This document shows positions 8,082-15,451 of a stretch of DNA of 41,076 nucleotides, piece after piece. Origin of the DNA: Limisphaerales bacterium (GTDB taxonomy: Bacteria > Verrucomicrobiota > Verrucomicrobiia > Limisphaerales > UBA11358); contig PKZR01000377.1 of the NCBI GenBank assembly GCA_003133815.1, positions 1 to 41,076 of the forward strand. The letters are read 5' to 3'. The notes under the pieces are model-generated. The model was not told the DNA's origin. It did no database searches and saw nothing but the letters and a program-made list of their open reading frames with translations. The position numbers were made by a program, and so were the translations under genes. Numbering within the stretch: the first letter of the stretch is position 1; each line of letters opens with the position of its first letter.

Positions 8082-8953
8082 GCTTGTCGGGTTTGGATGG
8101 TGAGTTGATTGAAAATGGCAGGACGTTGCAACACCGGGTTTGGTTTTGGCCTGGACTGGAGTCGATCCTGCAGTTCAATAATTTTCAGGTAGAGTTCCAG
8201 ACGGTTGCGCTCAAGCATTTCCAAAAGCGGACTGGAAGTGAAAGGACGCAGCAGCTCTGTCAGCCGGTCGACCCATGGCGCCGTGCGGCTGTAAATGATG
8301 CCAAGACCCAACACAACGGGGATGACTTCAAAACGGAGATCGGGACGGTGGGCAAGAAAATCCTCAATGGCCGTGCGAACGCCGTTGGCGGGACCGCCTT
8401 CGCGCAAGGCGAAAGAGATGCCGCCGCCCCGCAGACCTCCATTAATCATCCCGGGATTGTCAAGGGTGAGGCCAGTTTCACATGAGTAAGGTTGACGAAA
8501 TGGCAATGGGACCGCGCCGGGATTGTAATACATGTCGCGCCGGCCGCACGGCCAGCAGACATCGTGTTCAAACACCAGCAGCGGTTTGTCCCCGCGGGCC
8601 GCGGCGATCAAATCCAGTTCCGCACGCACCGTGAAATAATTATGGTCGCCATCAATGACATAGGCGTCGGCACCGGCCAGTGCCGGCAGGGCGCTGATGC
8701 TGGCATCCTGAATGAACTGGAAATGCGGATTGTCCCGGTTGGCGGCGATGAATTTGAATGCGTCGGGTTTCGGCGTGGGATCAATACTGATGAGCTTGCC
8801 GGCTGCTTGGATGGCAAAGGCGTGGAGTTCCCGTGTAAAGCCGCCGTATTCCGAGCCAATCTCAACGATCTGGCGCGCGCCAGCCAGCGCCAGTGCCGGA
8901 AGAATGATTTCGCCAAATAAAGTCAGGGAGTAGAGATAAGGGCTGGTTTTCAT
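8078..8953 (-). CDS. Class I SAM-dependent methyltransferase-like protein
   Basis: This protein of about 291 residues begins MKTSPYLYSL. Its fold core is ARQIVEIGSEYGGFTREL (a GxG-type SAM site with an acidic E, residues about 25-42), then KLISIDPTP (second strand with acidic end), and DAYVIDGDHNYFTVRAELDLI, which resembles the 'VDG.HSY..V..D' signature of Methyltransf_24-type enzymes. Such proteins are common in O-antigen and glycan loci. I chose the ATG at 8953, 5 bases past the stop of the upstream methyltransferase; in-frame ATGs at 8968 and 9013 would lengthen it and overlap that gene. It couples to the giant glycosyltransferase by an ATGA overlap. A role in methylating sugars or flagellin residues is inferred from neighbours. 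The acceptor is unknown. Confidence 0.75.
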   Translation of the reverse strand: MKTSPYLYSLTLFGEIILPALALAGARQIVEIGSEYGGFTRELHAFAIQAAGKLISIDPTPKPDAFKFIAANRDNPHFQFIQDASISALPALAGADAYVIDGDHNYFTVRAELDLIAAARGDKPLLVFEHDVCWPCGRRDMYYNPGAVPLPFRQPYSCETGLTLDNPGMINGGLRGGGISFALREGGPANGVRTAIEDFLAHRPDLRFEVIPVVLGLGIIYSRTAPWVDRLTELLRPFTSSPLLEMLERNRLELYLKIIELQDRLQSRPKPNPVLQRPAIFNQLTIQTRQA

Positions 8954-8957
8954 GCAA

Positions 8958-9752
8958 TCAATCTGCATTTTTGAATGACCGTGGAGAGATCTGCGGATAC
9001 GAGCGTGATTCATGATAAAAAGTTTCGCCGGAACCAAAACCAGCGGCTGGCAGCGCGGGAACGCGTGGGGATCCCGCCGACTTTTTGAGCACAAACGCCA
9101 TGAACCGATTTTCAAAATCAAAATCAACATCCACAACTTCAAAATGATCGTCGCAGGACGCGCAGCCGATGGCCAGCTCGTTCAAAAAACTCAAGTGTGC
9201 CTTGCTGGAATGATTTAGATACGGCAGCGGCAGCAGGGCAATAAGCAAACCCTTTTCGTTTAGAACTTCCCCCATCCGGCGCAGAAGCGCATGCAATTCA
9301 AGGCTGTGTTCCAGCTCATGACGGAAAAAGATAGCCTGGGCTTTCTGCCCAATGCGTTTGGTCCATCGCAAAAAGACTTCCGCGTTGCAACAATGCAAAG
9401 TGTGCGTGTCAAAATTGTAAGTCTGGCGCGCCAGTTCCACCCGATGAGTCGATGACTCACAACCCATGACTGCAAAGCCATGCTGACGCAGGCTTTCCAT
9501 CATTTCACCACGACCGGCACCAAAATGAAAAATGGAACCTTTCGCCGCATGCAATCGTGATTCGTATTGCCTTACAATGGCTTCATAATTTGCTTCCGCC
9601 CATAATGCGTCGGTTTCGAATTCATCTGGAAGAGCGGTTTTGTCAGATTTTACGGGCAACGGGTGTTCGCAAAGAGTGGCTGGTACCGAACTGTCTCCGG
9701 AATCTGGTGAATTCATAAATTGTTTCCGTGTGAGAAGGTTGGCGGCGCTCAT
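8958..9752 (-). CDS. Class I SAM-dependent methyltransferase (Methyltransf_23/11 type)
   Basis: About 264 residues with the chosen start MSAANLLTRK. The SAM-binding region reads GSIFHFGAGRGEMMESLRQHGFAVMGCESS (glycine-rich loop GAGRG, then an acidic ligand E). It is followed by AIFFRHELEHSLELHALLRRMGEVLNEKGLLIALLP, where the H-x-L-E-H segment and 'L..GGLL...P' pattern match the Methyltransf_23 type. The frame stays open to 9869, but that extension reads through a strong hairpin (9780-9807) and has no family similarity, so the ATG at 9752, with GGA 7 bases upstream, is preferred. The ATG at 9716 is another option. It heads the methyltransferase/glycosyltransferase block and is likely involved in glycan or protein methylation. 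Confidence 0.72.
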   Translation of the reverse strand: MSAANLLTRKQFMNSPDSGDSSVPATLCEHPLPVKSDKTALPDEFETDALWAEANYEAIVRQYESRLHAAKGSIFHFGAGRGEMMESLRQHGFAVMGCESSTHRVELARQTYNFDTHTLHCCNAEVFLRWTKRIGQKAQAIFFRHELEHSLELHALLRRMGEVLNEKGLLIALLPLPYLNHSSKAHLSFLNELAIGCASCDDHFEVVDVDFDFENRFMAFVLKKSAGSPRVPALPAAGFGSGETFYHESRSYPQISPRSFKNAD

Positions 9753-9779
9753 AAATTTCCATATTCGTTTCTTCTTTAC

Positions 9780-9807
9780 GGGCGGACCGATTTGCATCGG
9801 CCCGCCC
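9780..9807 (-). promoter_or_regulatory. Strong 12-bp stem hairpin upstream of the methyltransferase gene
   Basis: As RNA from the minus strand, GGGCGGGCCGAU pairs with AUCGGUCCGCCC (one G-U pair) around a 4-base loop. No U run follows on either strand, so it is not a standard intrinsic terminator. It sits 28 bases upstream of the chosen ATG (9752) and 175 bases past csrA. It could be an attenuator-like structure, a processing site or an mRNA-stabilising hairpin. The G-U pair breaks symmetry only in DNA, which suggests function as minus-strand RNA. Confidence 0.5.
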
Positions 9808-9944
9808 GAGGAAGGAGCCAGCGGTCCCGTCCTATGGACGGACGAAATTCGCTGACCATTTACTGACACATATCCGACACGACTCGTGGCGCGTGGTCAG
9901 TCACGCCATTTGTTACATGCCAGATTGCGTCAGAATCTGTTGTC

Positions 9945-9962
9945 CGGCCGGTTTTGCGGCCG
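9945..9962. terminator. GC-rich hairpin after csrA (weak terminator candidate)
   Basis: CGGCCG pairs with CGGCCG across a 6-base loop about 20 bases beyond the csrA stop. A 16-bp palindrome (TTTTGCGGCCGCAAAA) overlaps it at 9952-9967. The T run (CAAAATTTTT) follows on the plus strand, the wrong side for csrA, so terminator function for the fliW-csrA transcript is uncertain. Confidence 0.3.
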
Positions 9963-9981
9963 CAAAATTTTTCTTCGACTT

Positions 9982-10239
9982 TCATAAACCTTTTGAAATT
10001 GTTATTCCCGGTTTTGCAGGCGTTGATTGAGGCAGTTTTGGCAGCGCCACATTTTGACGGGTGAGCGCCTGCTCGTTGCTGCATTGAATTTCTTCGTAAA
10101 CTTCCCGGCGATGCACCGGCACTTCCGCTGGTGCTTCGATGCCGATTTTCACGACGTCGCCCTCAACGCGCACAATCTTCACGTGAATGCGTCCGTCAAT
10201 CACTATGCTTTCGCCGGATTTGCGCGAGAGGATTAGCAT
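9982..10239 (-). CDS. csrA: Carbon storage regulator CsrA
   Basis: An 85-residue protein beginning MLILSRKSGESIVI, with KIVRVEGDVVKIGIEAPAEVPVHRREVYEEI. This is the full CsrA fold, including the GxVKIGIEAP strand and the V-HR-EVYEEI helix that carries the RNA-binding arginine. The C-terminal tail of about 25 residues (ALTRQNVALPKLPQ...) is longer than in the 61-residue E. coli protein. The frame is open further upstream but the family start is clear. CsrA binds GGA motifs in mRNA leaders; in flagellar systems it represses flagellin translation and is antagonised by FliW. Its gene lies 10 bases after fliW, the usual pairing in FliW-containing bacteria. No clear Shine-Dalgarno sequence is present. 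Confidence 0.95.
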   Translation of the reverse strand: MLILSRKSGESIVIDGRIHVKIVRVEGDVVKIGIEAPAEVPVHRREVYEEIQCSNEQALTRQNVALPKLPQSTPAKPGITISKGL

Positions 10240-10249
10240 GATCGGGTGA

Positions 10250-10696
10250 TTAGGCGGCCCCGTTGACCGGCAGCGGATGTTGAACGGAGTATTCGACAGC
10301 GTTGGCAATGACGACCTGCTTGGCCACGCCGGTGTTCCGGTTGATAACGATCGGGCCCTTCAAATTGACCGTGGCGTTGCGGGGACCGCGCAATGTGACG
10401 ATATTGTAAACCACTGCGTCATCTGGCGAAGTCAATCCAAGAAAATCCACGTCCGCCTGGGGAATGTCAGGACGGTAGTCCGGCGCAAAATAGAGCGGTT
10501 CGATGACGATGAACGCCAGCGAGGGATTGTTTTTCACCTGCAGCCAGCGGAAAGGCGCTTCGGCAGGTTTGGCGATGAGCAGGAAATTTTTGATATGCTC
10601 AAATCCAAGCAACCCCGCTGGCATCCGCACTTCGCAGCAAGCGGCGGTCTCGGTCGTTTCCGGTTCCTCTATTTCTATCACGTTTGCACTATTCAT
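10250..10696 (-). CDS. fliW: Flagellar assembly factor FliW
   Basis: The 148 residues carry the FliW core: MPAGLLGFEHIKNFLLI, then FRWLQVKNNPSLAFIVIEP, then PDDAVVYNIVTLRG and NLKGPIVINRNTGVAKQVVI. FliW binds CsrA and flagellin in a partner switch: free flagellin titrates FliW, releasing CsrA to block flagellin translation. Length is normal. It is the first gene of a fliW-csrA operon behind its own sigma-54 promoter (10712-10726). The bases just before the ATG read TTTACC with no Shine-Dalgarno sequence, and the predicted transcript start is only a few bases upstream. Confidence 0.95.
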   Translation of the reverse strand: MNSANVIEIEEPETTETAACCEVRMPAGLLGFEHIKNFLLIAKPAEAPFRWLQVKNNPSLAFIVIEPLYFAPDYRPDIPQADVDFLGLTSPDDAVVYNIVTLRGPRNATVNLKGPIVINRNTGVAKQVVIANAVEYSVQHPLPVNGAA

Positions 10697-10711
10697 GGTA
10701 AATTTTGTTTA

Positions 10712-10726
10712 GCAACGCCTGTGCCA
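10712..10726 (-). promoter_or_regulatory. Sigma-54 promoter for fliW-csrA
   Basis: On the minus strand the sequence is TGGCAC-AGGCG-TTGC, a full match to the -24/-12 consensus with exact GG-N10-GC spacing. The -12 C is 16 bases from the fliW start codon, so the predicted transcript would start about 4 bases before the ATG. It lies in the 213-bp flgL-fliW gap. Confidence 0.8.
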
Positions 10727-10752
10727 TCAAGCCATTTGGCGTCTCTTGATGG
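10724..10752. promoter_or_regulatory. 8-bp inverted repeat overlapping the -24 element
   Basis: CCATCAAG (10724-10731) and CTTGATGG (10745-10752) form an inverted repeat with a 13-base spacer. One arm includes the TGG of the sigma-54 -24 box, so a protein or hairpin here could affect the fliW promoter. It might instead be a terminator arm for flgL, but no T run follows. Confidence 0.4.
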
Positions 10753-10830
10753 TTTATTAGCTTTAAATCCAAAGAAAAACGGGCTGATTGAAAAAGCCAT
10801 TTGCCCGAAATTATAATTCTGCGCTGAGTA

Positions 10831-10870
10831 ACCCGGCAATTTTGACCCACACCCGGCTAAAATTGCCATG
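10831..10870. promoter_or_regulatory. Possible enhancer (activator-binding) region for the fliW promoter
   Basis: On the minus strand CAAAATTGCCGGGT (10831-10844) is almost identical, apart from one extra T, to CAAAATTTGCCGGGT upstream of flgF. A second AAAATTGCC faces it on the plus strand at 10859-10867, giving a 9-bp inverted repeat. It lies 105-150 bases upstream of the sigma-54 box, a usual distance for NtrC-type activators. It may alternatively be the flgL transcript hairpin. Confidence 0.4.
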
Positions 10871-10909
10871 TGTAGCCTGGAAAAATGGTTTTGGAGGAGC
10901 GGCATAGGT

Positions 10910-11851
10910 TTAAGGCAGTGAATTCAATACAGATTGCTGAAGCTGCAAGATTTGCGAACTGGTCTGGAGAGCGACTTGGTAGGCATTTTGCGCCTGGCTT
11001 AACTGCGTCAGTGTCTGTGCCAAATCCGCGCCGGCAACATTTGAAAGGCTCTGCTGCAATCCGGTTTGTTGTGTTGTGGCAAATGAAGCCGCTGCCTGCA
11101 ACCGCGACTGCGTTGCGCCATTATTTGCAACCTGCCAGATAATGTTGTCGTCGTCCTTGCTCAAATTCGGCGCGTCGATTGTTGTGATGGCGCTTGTGTT
11201 TCCCGATTGCAGATTATTTTGCAGCGAAATTAAATGGTTGAACAAATCCGTGCCGTAGCGGCTGTCGCTTACCACACCGCGCGCGCCGGAACCGCTGTTA
11301 TTTTGGCCGGGCACATTTACAGCCAGGGAAGTATTGTCCGCGATTTCACTCTGCGAAACGCTGGTGTTGCCCTGATACGTGACGGCAGTGACGTTGCCAT
11401 TGGCATCGGTGCTTACCGTAAAAGGGGCCTGACTGGAGTTTGTGCCGCCAAAAACATACTGGCTCCCATTCTGGGTGTTCATTAACTGTGCGGCTTCTTG
11501 GATCAACTGGGTGACTTGGGTGGCGTCCGCCTGTAGCTGCGCCGGCGTGCTGGTGCCGTCCGCAGAGGTGGCGATTTCACTGGCTTTTTCCGTAATGGTT
11601 TGAAGCGAGGTCAGGGCATTGCCAGTGACGGTTGCATTGGTTTGCAGTGTGGAAATGTTTTGTGAGTATTGAGTAACGGCGCTGTTTTGGGCCTGCAAAT
11701 TCAGTGCCTGCGCCATGCCCGCCGGATTGTCTTCCGGAGCTGAAATGGTCTGACCGGTCGAAGCCTGGTTCTGAAGCTGGTATTCCTTCGCGGACAGGAG
11801 ATTCAGCTTGGTGACCATTGAATCCGTGTATGAGGTGCCGGCGATGCGCAT
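10910..11851 (-). CDS. flgL: Flagellar hook-filament junction protein FlgL (HAP3)
   Basis: A 313-residue flagellin-like protein. The N-terminus MRIAGTSYTDSMVTKLNLL...QNQASTGQTISAPEDNPAGMAQAL fits the conserved flagellin/FlgL D0-D1 helix with the 'SG.....P.DDP..' signature. The C-terminus LTQLSQAQNAYQVALQTSSQILQLQQSVLNSL is the paired D0 helix. The middle (YVFGGTNSSQAPF) is the typical FlgL domain. It polymerises as the upper ring between hook and filament after secretion by the flagellar export gate. It follows flgK after 29 bases, with AT-rich AATAAATT directly before the ATG. It is the last gene of the flgF-flgL run. Confidence 0.95.
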   Translation of the reverse strand: MRIAGTSYTDSMVTKLNLLSAKEYQLQNQASTGQTISAPEDNPAGMAQALNLQAQNSAVTQYSQNISTLQTNATVTGNALTSLQTITEKASEIATSADGTSTPAQLQADATQVTQLIQEAAQLMNTQNGSQYVFGGTNSSQAPFTVSTDANGNVTAVTYQGNTSVSQSEIADNTSLAVNVPGQNNSGSGARGVVSDSRYGTDLFNHLISLQNNLQSGNTSAITTIDAPNLSKDDDNIIWQVANNGATQSRLQAAASFATTQQTGLQQSLSNVAGADLAQTLTQLSQAQNAYQVALQTSSQILQLQQSVLNSLP

Positions 11852-11880
11852 AATTTATTAGGTTTGAAGGTTAATCAAAA

Positions 11881-13305
11881 TCAACCGGTCTTCATATTCA
11901 CCACCGTCGTCAACATCTCGTTGACGGTGGTGATGATTTGCGCCGAGGTTTCGTAGGCCTTTTGGAAGGTGATTAAATTCGCCATTTCCTGTTCCAACGA
12001 AACGCCGCTGACCGAGTCGCGCTGGTTCAACAACATGGTGTTGACGGAATTATAATTGTTCACCTGATCGTTGGCATTGGACAGCGCATTGCCAAAATTC
12101 TCAACGTCCAGAGAGCAGGCGCTGCTAAAGGTCTGATTGTTGAGCGCGCTTACGGACTGGCTTCCCAGCTGCGCCAGCGCCAGCGCGACCGAGTTGTCGC
12201 CGGTGGCATTGGCAACGCCTGCGGCCTGAACCTGCGAAGGATCGGTGAGCAAAGCGGAATTCACGCCGATGTTGCCTGATCCGGTGCCGGTGAAAAAGTC
12301 TGCCCCGGTATTGCCGTTGAGATCGTATCCATTTTTGTAAATGGAGTTGACCTGCGTTATGAGCGTAGAGGCCATCGTATTCAAATTGCTGCGCAGGGTG
12401 CCCAGCGCCCCGTCGCGTGCGTCAATCGTTCCCTGGATGGAACCGCCGGAAAGAGTGAGCGGCGTCGCAGAAGTGGCGGTTTGGACCTGCAACTGGCCGT
12501 TGCCCGGATCATAAGTTGCCAGCGTGTCCGAGAGCTTGCTGCCGGAAACCAGTTGCTGCCCGCCGATGCTGACGCTGATGGTCCCGTCAGAATTTGTGGT
12601 TGTTTGAGTGTTTGTCAATTTTGCGAGATTTTCCAAATCCTGTTCTCGAGAATCAACCATGTCATTGGCCGTGCCGCCGGATGCCGTGGCCTTGGCAATC
12701 TGGCCGTTGAGGCTGGTAATGTCGGAGAGAAGCTGGTTGGCAGAGGTGACGTCATTGCCGACAGATGTGTTAAGCTGGCCATTCAGCACATTTAGATTTT
12801 GAGAAGCCTGGTTGAAACTGGACGCGAGCGACTGCGCCGAGTTGACGAGCGATTGACGCGCCGTCGGGTCGGTGGGGCTGGTCGCCACGCTTTGAAAGGC
12901 GTTGAACAAGTTGTTCAACTGGTCGGACAAATCGGGTGAGCTTGTCGTGCTGGTTGTTGTGCTGCCCGTGCCCGACGCACTCAAATTGAGAAACTCACCC
13001 AATTGTGTCTGGGCGTTTTCCAGCGCGGTCTGCTGCGAATTCCAATAGCCGCCGACGCTTGCCTCGGACTGAATCTGGCTGTTAAGCAACGGGTCGCTGA
13101 CCTGCTGAATCGAAGATGCATCAACACCGGTGCCCTGCAGGCCGAGATTGGTGGGCGTGGGAGTGCTCGTTTGAAGCTGAACCGTTTGCCGGGTATAGGC
13201 AGGATTATTCGCATTCGCGAGATTTTGGCCTGTCACTTCCAAGCTCAACTCCTCCGCCATCATCGAGCGGGCTCCAAGATTCAACGTGTTGAAAAGTCCG
13301 AGCAT
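11881..13305 (-). CDS. flgK: Flagellar hook-associated protein FlgK (HAP1)
   Basis: The 474 residues begin MLGLFNTLNLGARSMMAEELSLEVTGQNLANANNPAYTRQTV, the rod/hook-family N-terminal helix with the NLANANxPAYTRQ signature. The protein ends LEQEMANLITFQKAYETSAQIITTVNEMLTTVVNMKTG, the matching C-terminal helix. The variable centre is rich in Ser, Thr and Asn. FlgK forms the first junction ring on the hook and is exported with its chaperone FlgN, whose gene lies directly upstream with a 5-base gap. Length is at the short end of the family, suggesting small outer domains. Confidence 0.95.
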   Translation of the reverse strand: MLGLFNTLNLGARSMMAEELSLEVTGQNLANANNPAYTRQTVQLQTSTPTPTNLGLQGTGVDASSIQQVSDPLLNSQIQSEASVGGYWNSQQTALENAQTQLGEFLNLSASGTGSTTTSTTSSPDLSDQLNNLFNAFQSVATSPTDPTARQSLVNSAQSLASSFNQASQNLNVLNGQLNTSVGNDVTSANQLLSDITSLNGQIAKATASGGTANDMVDSREQDLENLAKLTNTQTTTNSDGTISVSIGGQQLVSGSKLSDTLATYDPGNGQLQVQTATSATPLTLSGGSIQGTIDARDGALGTLRSNLNTMASTLITQVNSIYKNGYDLNGNTGADFFTGTGSGNIGVNSALLTDPSQVQAAGVANATGDNSVALALAQLGSQSVSALNNQTFSSACSLDVENFGNALSNANDQVNNYNSVNTMLLNQRDSVSGVSLEQEMANLITFQKAYETSAQIITTVNEMLTTVVNMKTG

Positions 13306-13310
13306 GGTAT

Positions 13311-13808
13311 TTATCCAACGGCTTCGTAAAGGGAATGTTGCGGCAGACCGGTGCCTGACAGAACGCCCGTGACGTCATAGGTTGTTGTCCGTGTACCGGG
13401 GAAAAATGGATCAAACAGTCGTTGCATCAATTCAACGATCCGGCTCAACAACAGATGATTTTGTCGCGCGCGGCGTTGGATGCGTTTGAGCAGTTCGTTG
13501 TTTTCCTGAAAGAGCGCCTGGACGAGTGGTTTGTATTCGTCAGGCAGATGCGGCACGAGGCTCGCGAACGGAGCATCCTCGGCCAGACCAAACATCCACG
13601 CCAGATTGCGCTGCCGTTGTTCGCGTTCCAGCCGCGCAACGGAAATGGTTTCCACCTGTGCGTTAATGGTCTGGACGCATTGGAGCAGGTCCTGCGTCTC
13701 TCGGCGCATGACCATTTCCTGCTGCTGGTCGAGCAGGGCGAGCATTTCGCCGTATTCCTTTAATTCTTCCCGGAGCGAGTCAACGAGGTTGTTCAATAGG
13801 TCTTTCAT
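13311..13808 (-). CDS. flgN: Flagellar export chaperone FlgN-like protein
   Basis: The 165 residues are mostly alpha-helical: MKDLLNNLVDSLREELKEYGEMLALLDQQQEMVMRRETQDLLQCVQTI, then ENNELLKRIQRRARQNHLLLSRIVELMQRLF. This is the FlgN pattern of a long N-terminal helical hairpin and a C-terminal amphipathic helix with N-x-LL. FlgN binds the C-termini of FlgK and FlgL and keeps them unfolded for export. Its start overlaps the flgJ stop (ATGA) and it precedes flgK-flgL, its expected clients. Confidence 0.88.
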   Translation of the reverse strand: MKDLLNNLVDSLREELKEYGEMLALLDQQQEMVMRRETQDLLQCVQTINAQVETISVARLEREQRQRNLAWMFGLAEDAPFASLVPHLPDEYKPLVQALFQENNELLKRIQRRARQNHLLLSRIVELMQRLFDPFFPGTRTTTYDVTGVLSGTGLPQHSLYEAVG

Positions 13809-14245
13809 GGGTGGTGAGTTGCAATGTTTTGAAATGGTTCGGTGGCGGTCAAATGGTTTGGCTGGGTCGTTTCCGTTTCTGTGGAAGTGGCGGGCGAAGT
13901 GCCCGCAGCATATCCTTTTCCGGCTTGTGGAGTCGATGAAAGCTGATGACCGAGTTGTCTCTCGAGCGTTTTCGCCAGCCCCAATGAGCCTGACTTCGAA
14001 ATGCTGTCCGCTATCTGGTTGATGACCATGTCGTGATAAATATCTGCTGTTGTGGAACTGTCCGAGAAAGTGGACGGAATGACTGTTTTCTGCGTTTCCT
14101 GTAAAATCTGCCGCAGCATCAGCGCTTCAAACTGCCGCGAAACCTCGGCGACCTTCTGCGGTTGGGTCAAGGTGCGGTTGTTCGCGATCATATCCAACGG
14201 AATGTCGGTGGCCGAGATTTTGCTCTGGATTGGGGCGGCATTCAT
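13805..14245 (-). CDS. flgJ: FlgJ-type rod-binding protein without muramidase domain
   Basis: A 146-residue protein. The core KVAEVSRQFEALMLRQILQETQKTVI, then YHDMVINQIADSISKSGSLGLAKTLERQL, is the Rod-binding domain (FlgJ N-terminal half). The gammaproteobacterial FlgJ has about 310 residues with a C-terminal peptidoglycan hydrolase domain; here that domain is absent and the tail is a short TET/PNH-rich segment. Single-domain FlgJ proteins of this size occur in several phyla and rely on a separate lytic enzyme. None was recognised in this window. The gene is coupled to flgI upstream (1-base gap) and flgN downstream. Confidence 0.88.
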   Translation of the reverse strand: MNAAPIQSKISATDIPLDMIANNRTLTQPQKVAEVSRQFEALMLRQILQETQKTVIPSTFSDSSTTADIYHDMVINQIADSISKSGSLGLAKTLERQLGHQLSSTPQAGKGYAAGTSPATSTETETTQPNHLTATEPFQNIATHHP

Positions 14246-14246
14246 G

Positions 14247-15449
14247 TCACTTGATTATCAACTCGGCTTGCAATGCACCGGCCTGTTTCATTGCCTGGAA
14301 AATTGCCATGATGTCGCGTGGCGTCGCACCCAGTGTGTTCAGGGCCGCTGCGACCTTTTCCACGGTGGGCAATTCCGGGAGTGTGACGACGGCGGATTTG
14401 TTTTCCGTGACCTCGGTGGTGGTGCGCGGTGTTATTGCGGTCTGGCCGGTTTTACTGAACGGATTGGGCTGGGATACATCGAGCGTCGAAGCGACATTAA
14501 TTGTGATGTTACCCTGAGCAATGGCGCAGCTTGAAATCTGTATGCCAGCGGTGGCGACGATAGTGCCGGTGCGCTCGTTGATGATGACGCGTGCAGGAGT
14601 GGCCGGTATAACTTCAACATCTTCCAGTTGCGCGATGAAATCCACCGGCGACAAAGCCGCATCCGCAGGCATTTGCACCCGCACTTCAGTGGAATCCACC
14701 GCATGGGCGCTGTTGGTGAACATTAAATTGACGGCTGCTGCGACGCGCGATGCGGAGGTGAAGTCAGGTTCCCGCAATAGCAATTCCACACTGTCATCAT
14801 GGACAATCGTTGTTGGAATTTCGCGTTCGACAAGTGCGCCGCCAATGATGGTTGCTGTCGTGGGATGGTTTTTTGTGACCGTCGCTCCGCCACCGCCTCC
14901 GGTGCCGGCGGTGAATCCGCCCACGGAGACCGGCCCTTGGGCGACGGCATAGACTTTGTTGTCCGCTCCAAGCAGAGGCGTTTGGAGCAGCACGCCGCCT
15001 TGGAGTGATTTGGCGTCGCCCATCGAAGCCACCTGAACATCGAGCCTTTGGCCGGTTTTGATGAACGCCGGTATGTCTGCAGTGACCATGACGACGGCTA
15101 TGTTCTTGGCTGAAAGCGCCGACAGCGAGGCGGAGGGAATATCGATGCCATAATGCTGGAGCATGTTTGCCATGGTCTGCTGCGTGTAAATTGGATTTTG
15201 ATCGCCGTCACCCGCCAGACCGGCAACCAGTCCATATCCGACGATCTGATTGTCGCGGTCTCCCGAAACCATCACCAGATCGCCGATGCGGACGCCGGAA
15301 GCGCTGGTGAAATAAATTCCAGGCAGCACTAAAATTAAAAAAATGATCGAACCAACCAATTTTGCCGGACGGCAATGCCGGATTGGTAATTTCGACTGGC
15401 GACAAGCGCGTCGAACTTTAGGCCGCAATATTCTTGGCACGAGTGGCAT
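14247..15449 (-). CDS. flgI: Flagellar P-ring protein FlgI
   Basis: The 400 residues include a basic leader and a signal-type hydrophobic stretch (LVGSIIFLILVLPGIYFTSASG, about residues 31-52). FlgI hallmarks follow: VRIGDLVMVSGDRDNQIVGYGLVAGLAGDGD, TMANMLQHYGI, NIAVVMVTADIPAFIKTGQRLDVQVASMGDAKSLQGGVLLQTPL and, near the end, TLGATPRDIMAIFQAMKQAGALQAELIIK. FlgI assembles the P ring in the peptidoglycan, so the cell has a periplasm and outer membrane. The start is 2 bases past the flgH stop. The N-region before the hydrophobic segment is long (about 30 residues), so the true start may be internal, although no better ATG precedes the signal sequence. Confidence 0.95.
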   Translation of the reverse strand: MPLVPRILRPKVRRACRQSKLPIRHCRPAKLVGSIIFLILVLPGIYFTSASGVRIGDLVMVSGDRDNQIVGYGLVAGLAGDGDQNPIYTQQTMANMLQHYGIDIPSASLSALSAKNIAVVMVTADIPAFIKTGQRLDVQVASMGDAKSLQGGVLLQTPLLGADNKVYAVAQGPVSVGGFTAGTGGGGGATVTKNHPTTATIIGGALVEREIPTTIVHDDSVELLLREPDFTSASRVAAAVNLMFTNSAHAVDSTEVRVQMPADAALSPVDFIAQLEDVEVIPATPARVIINERTGTIVATAGIQISSCAIAQGNITINVASTLDVSQPNPFSKTGQTAITPRTTTEVTENKSAVVTLPELPTVEKVAAALNTLGATPRDIMAIFQAMKQAGALQAELIIK

Positions 15450-15451
15450 GA

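Noticed and set aside
9753..9869. Longer start for the first methyltransferase
   Set aside because: The extension reads through a strong hairpin and has no family similarity; the ATG at 9752 has a better upstream site.
9945..9967. Strong intrinsic terminator for csrA
   Set aside because: The stem is good but the T run is on the plus-strand side, so it was kept only as a weak candidate.
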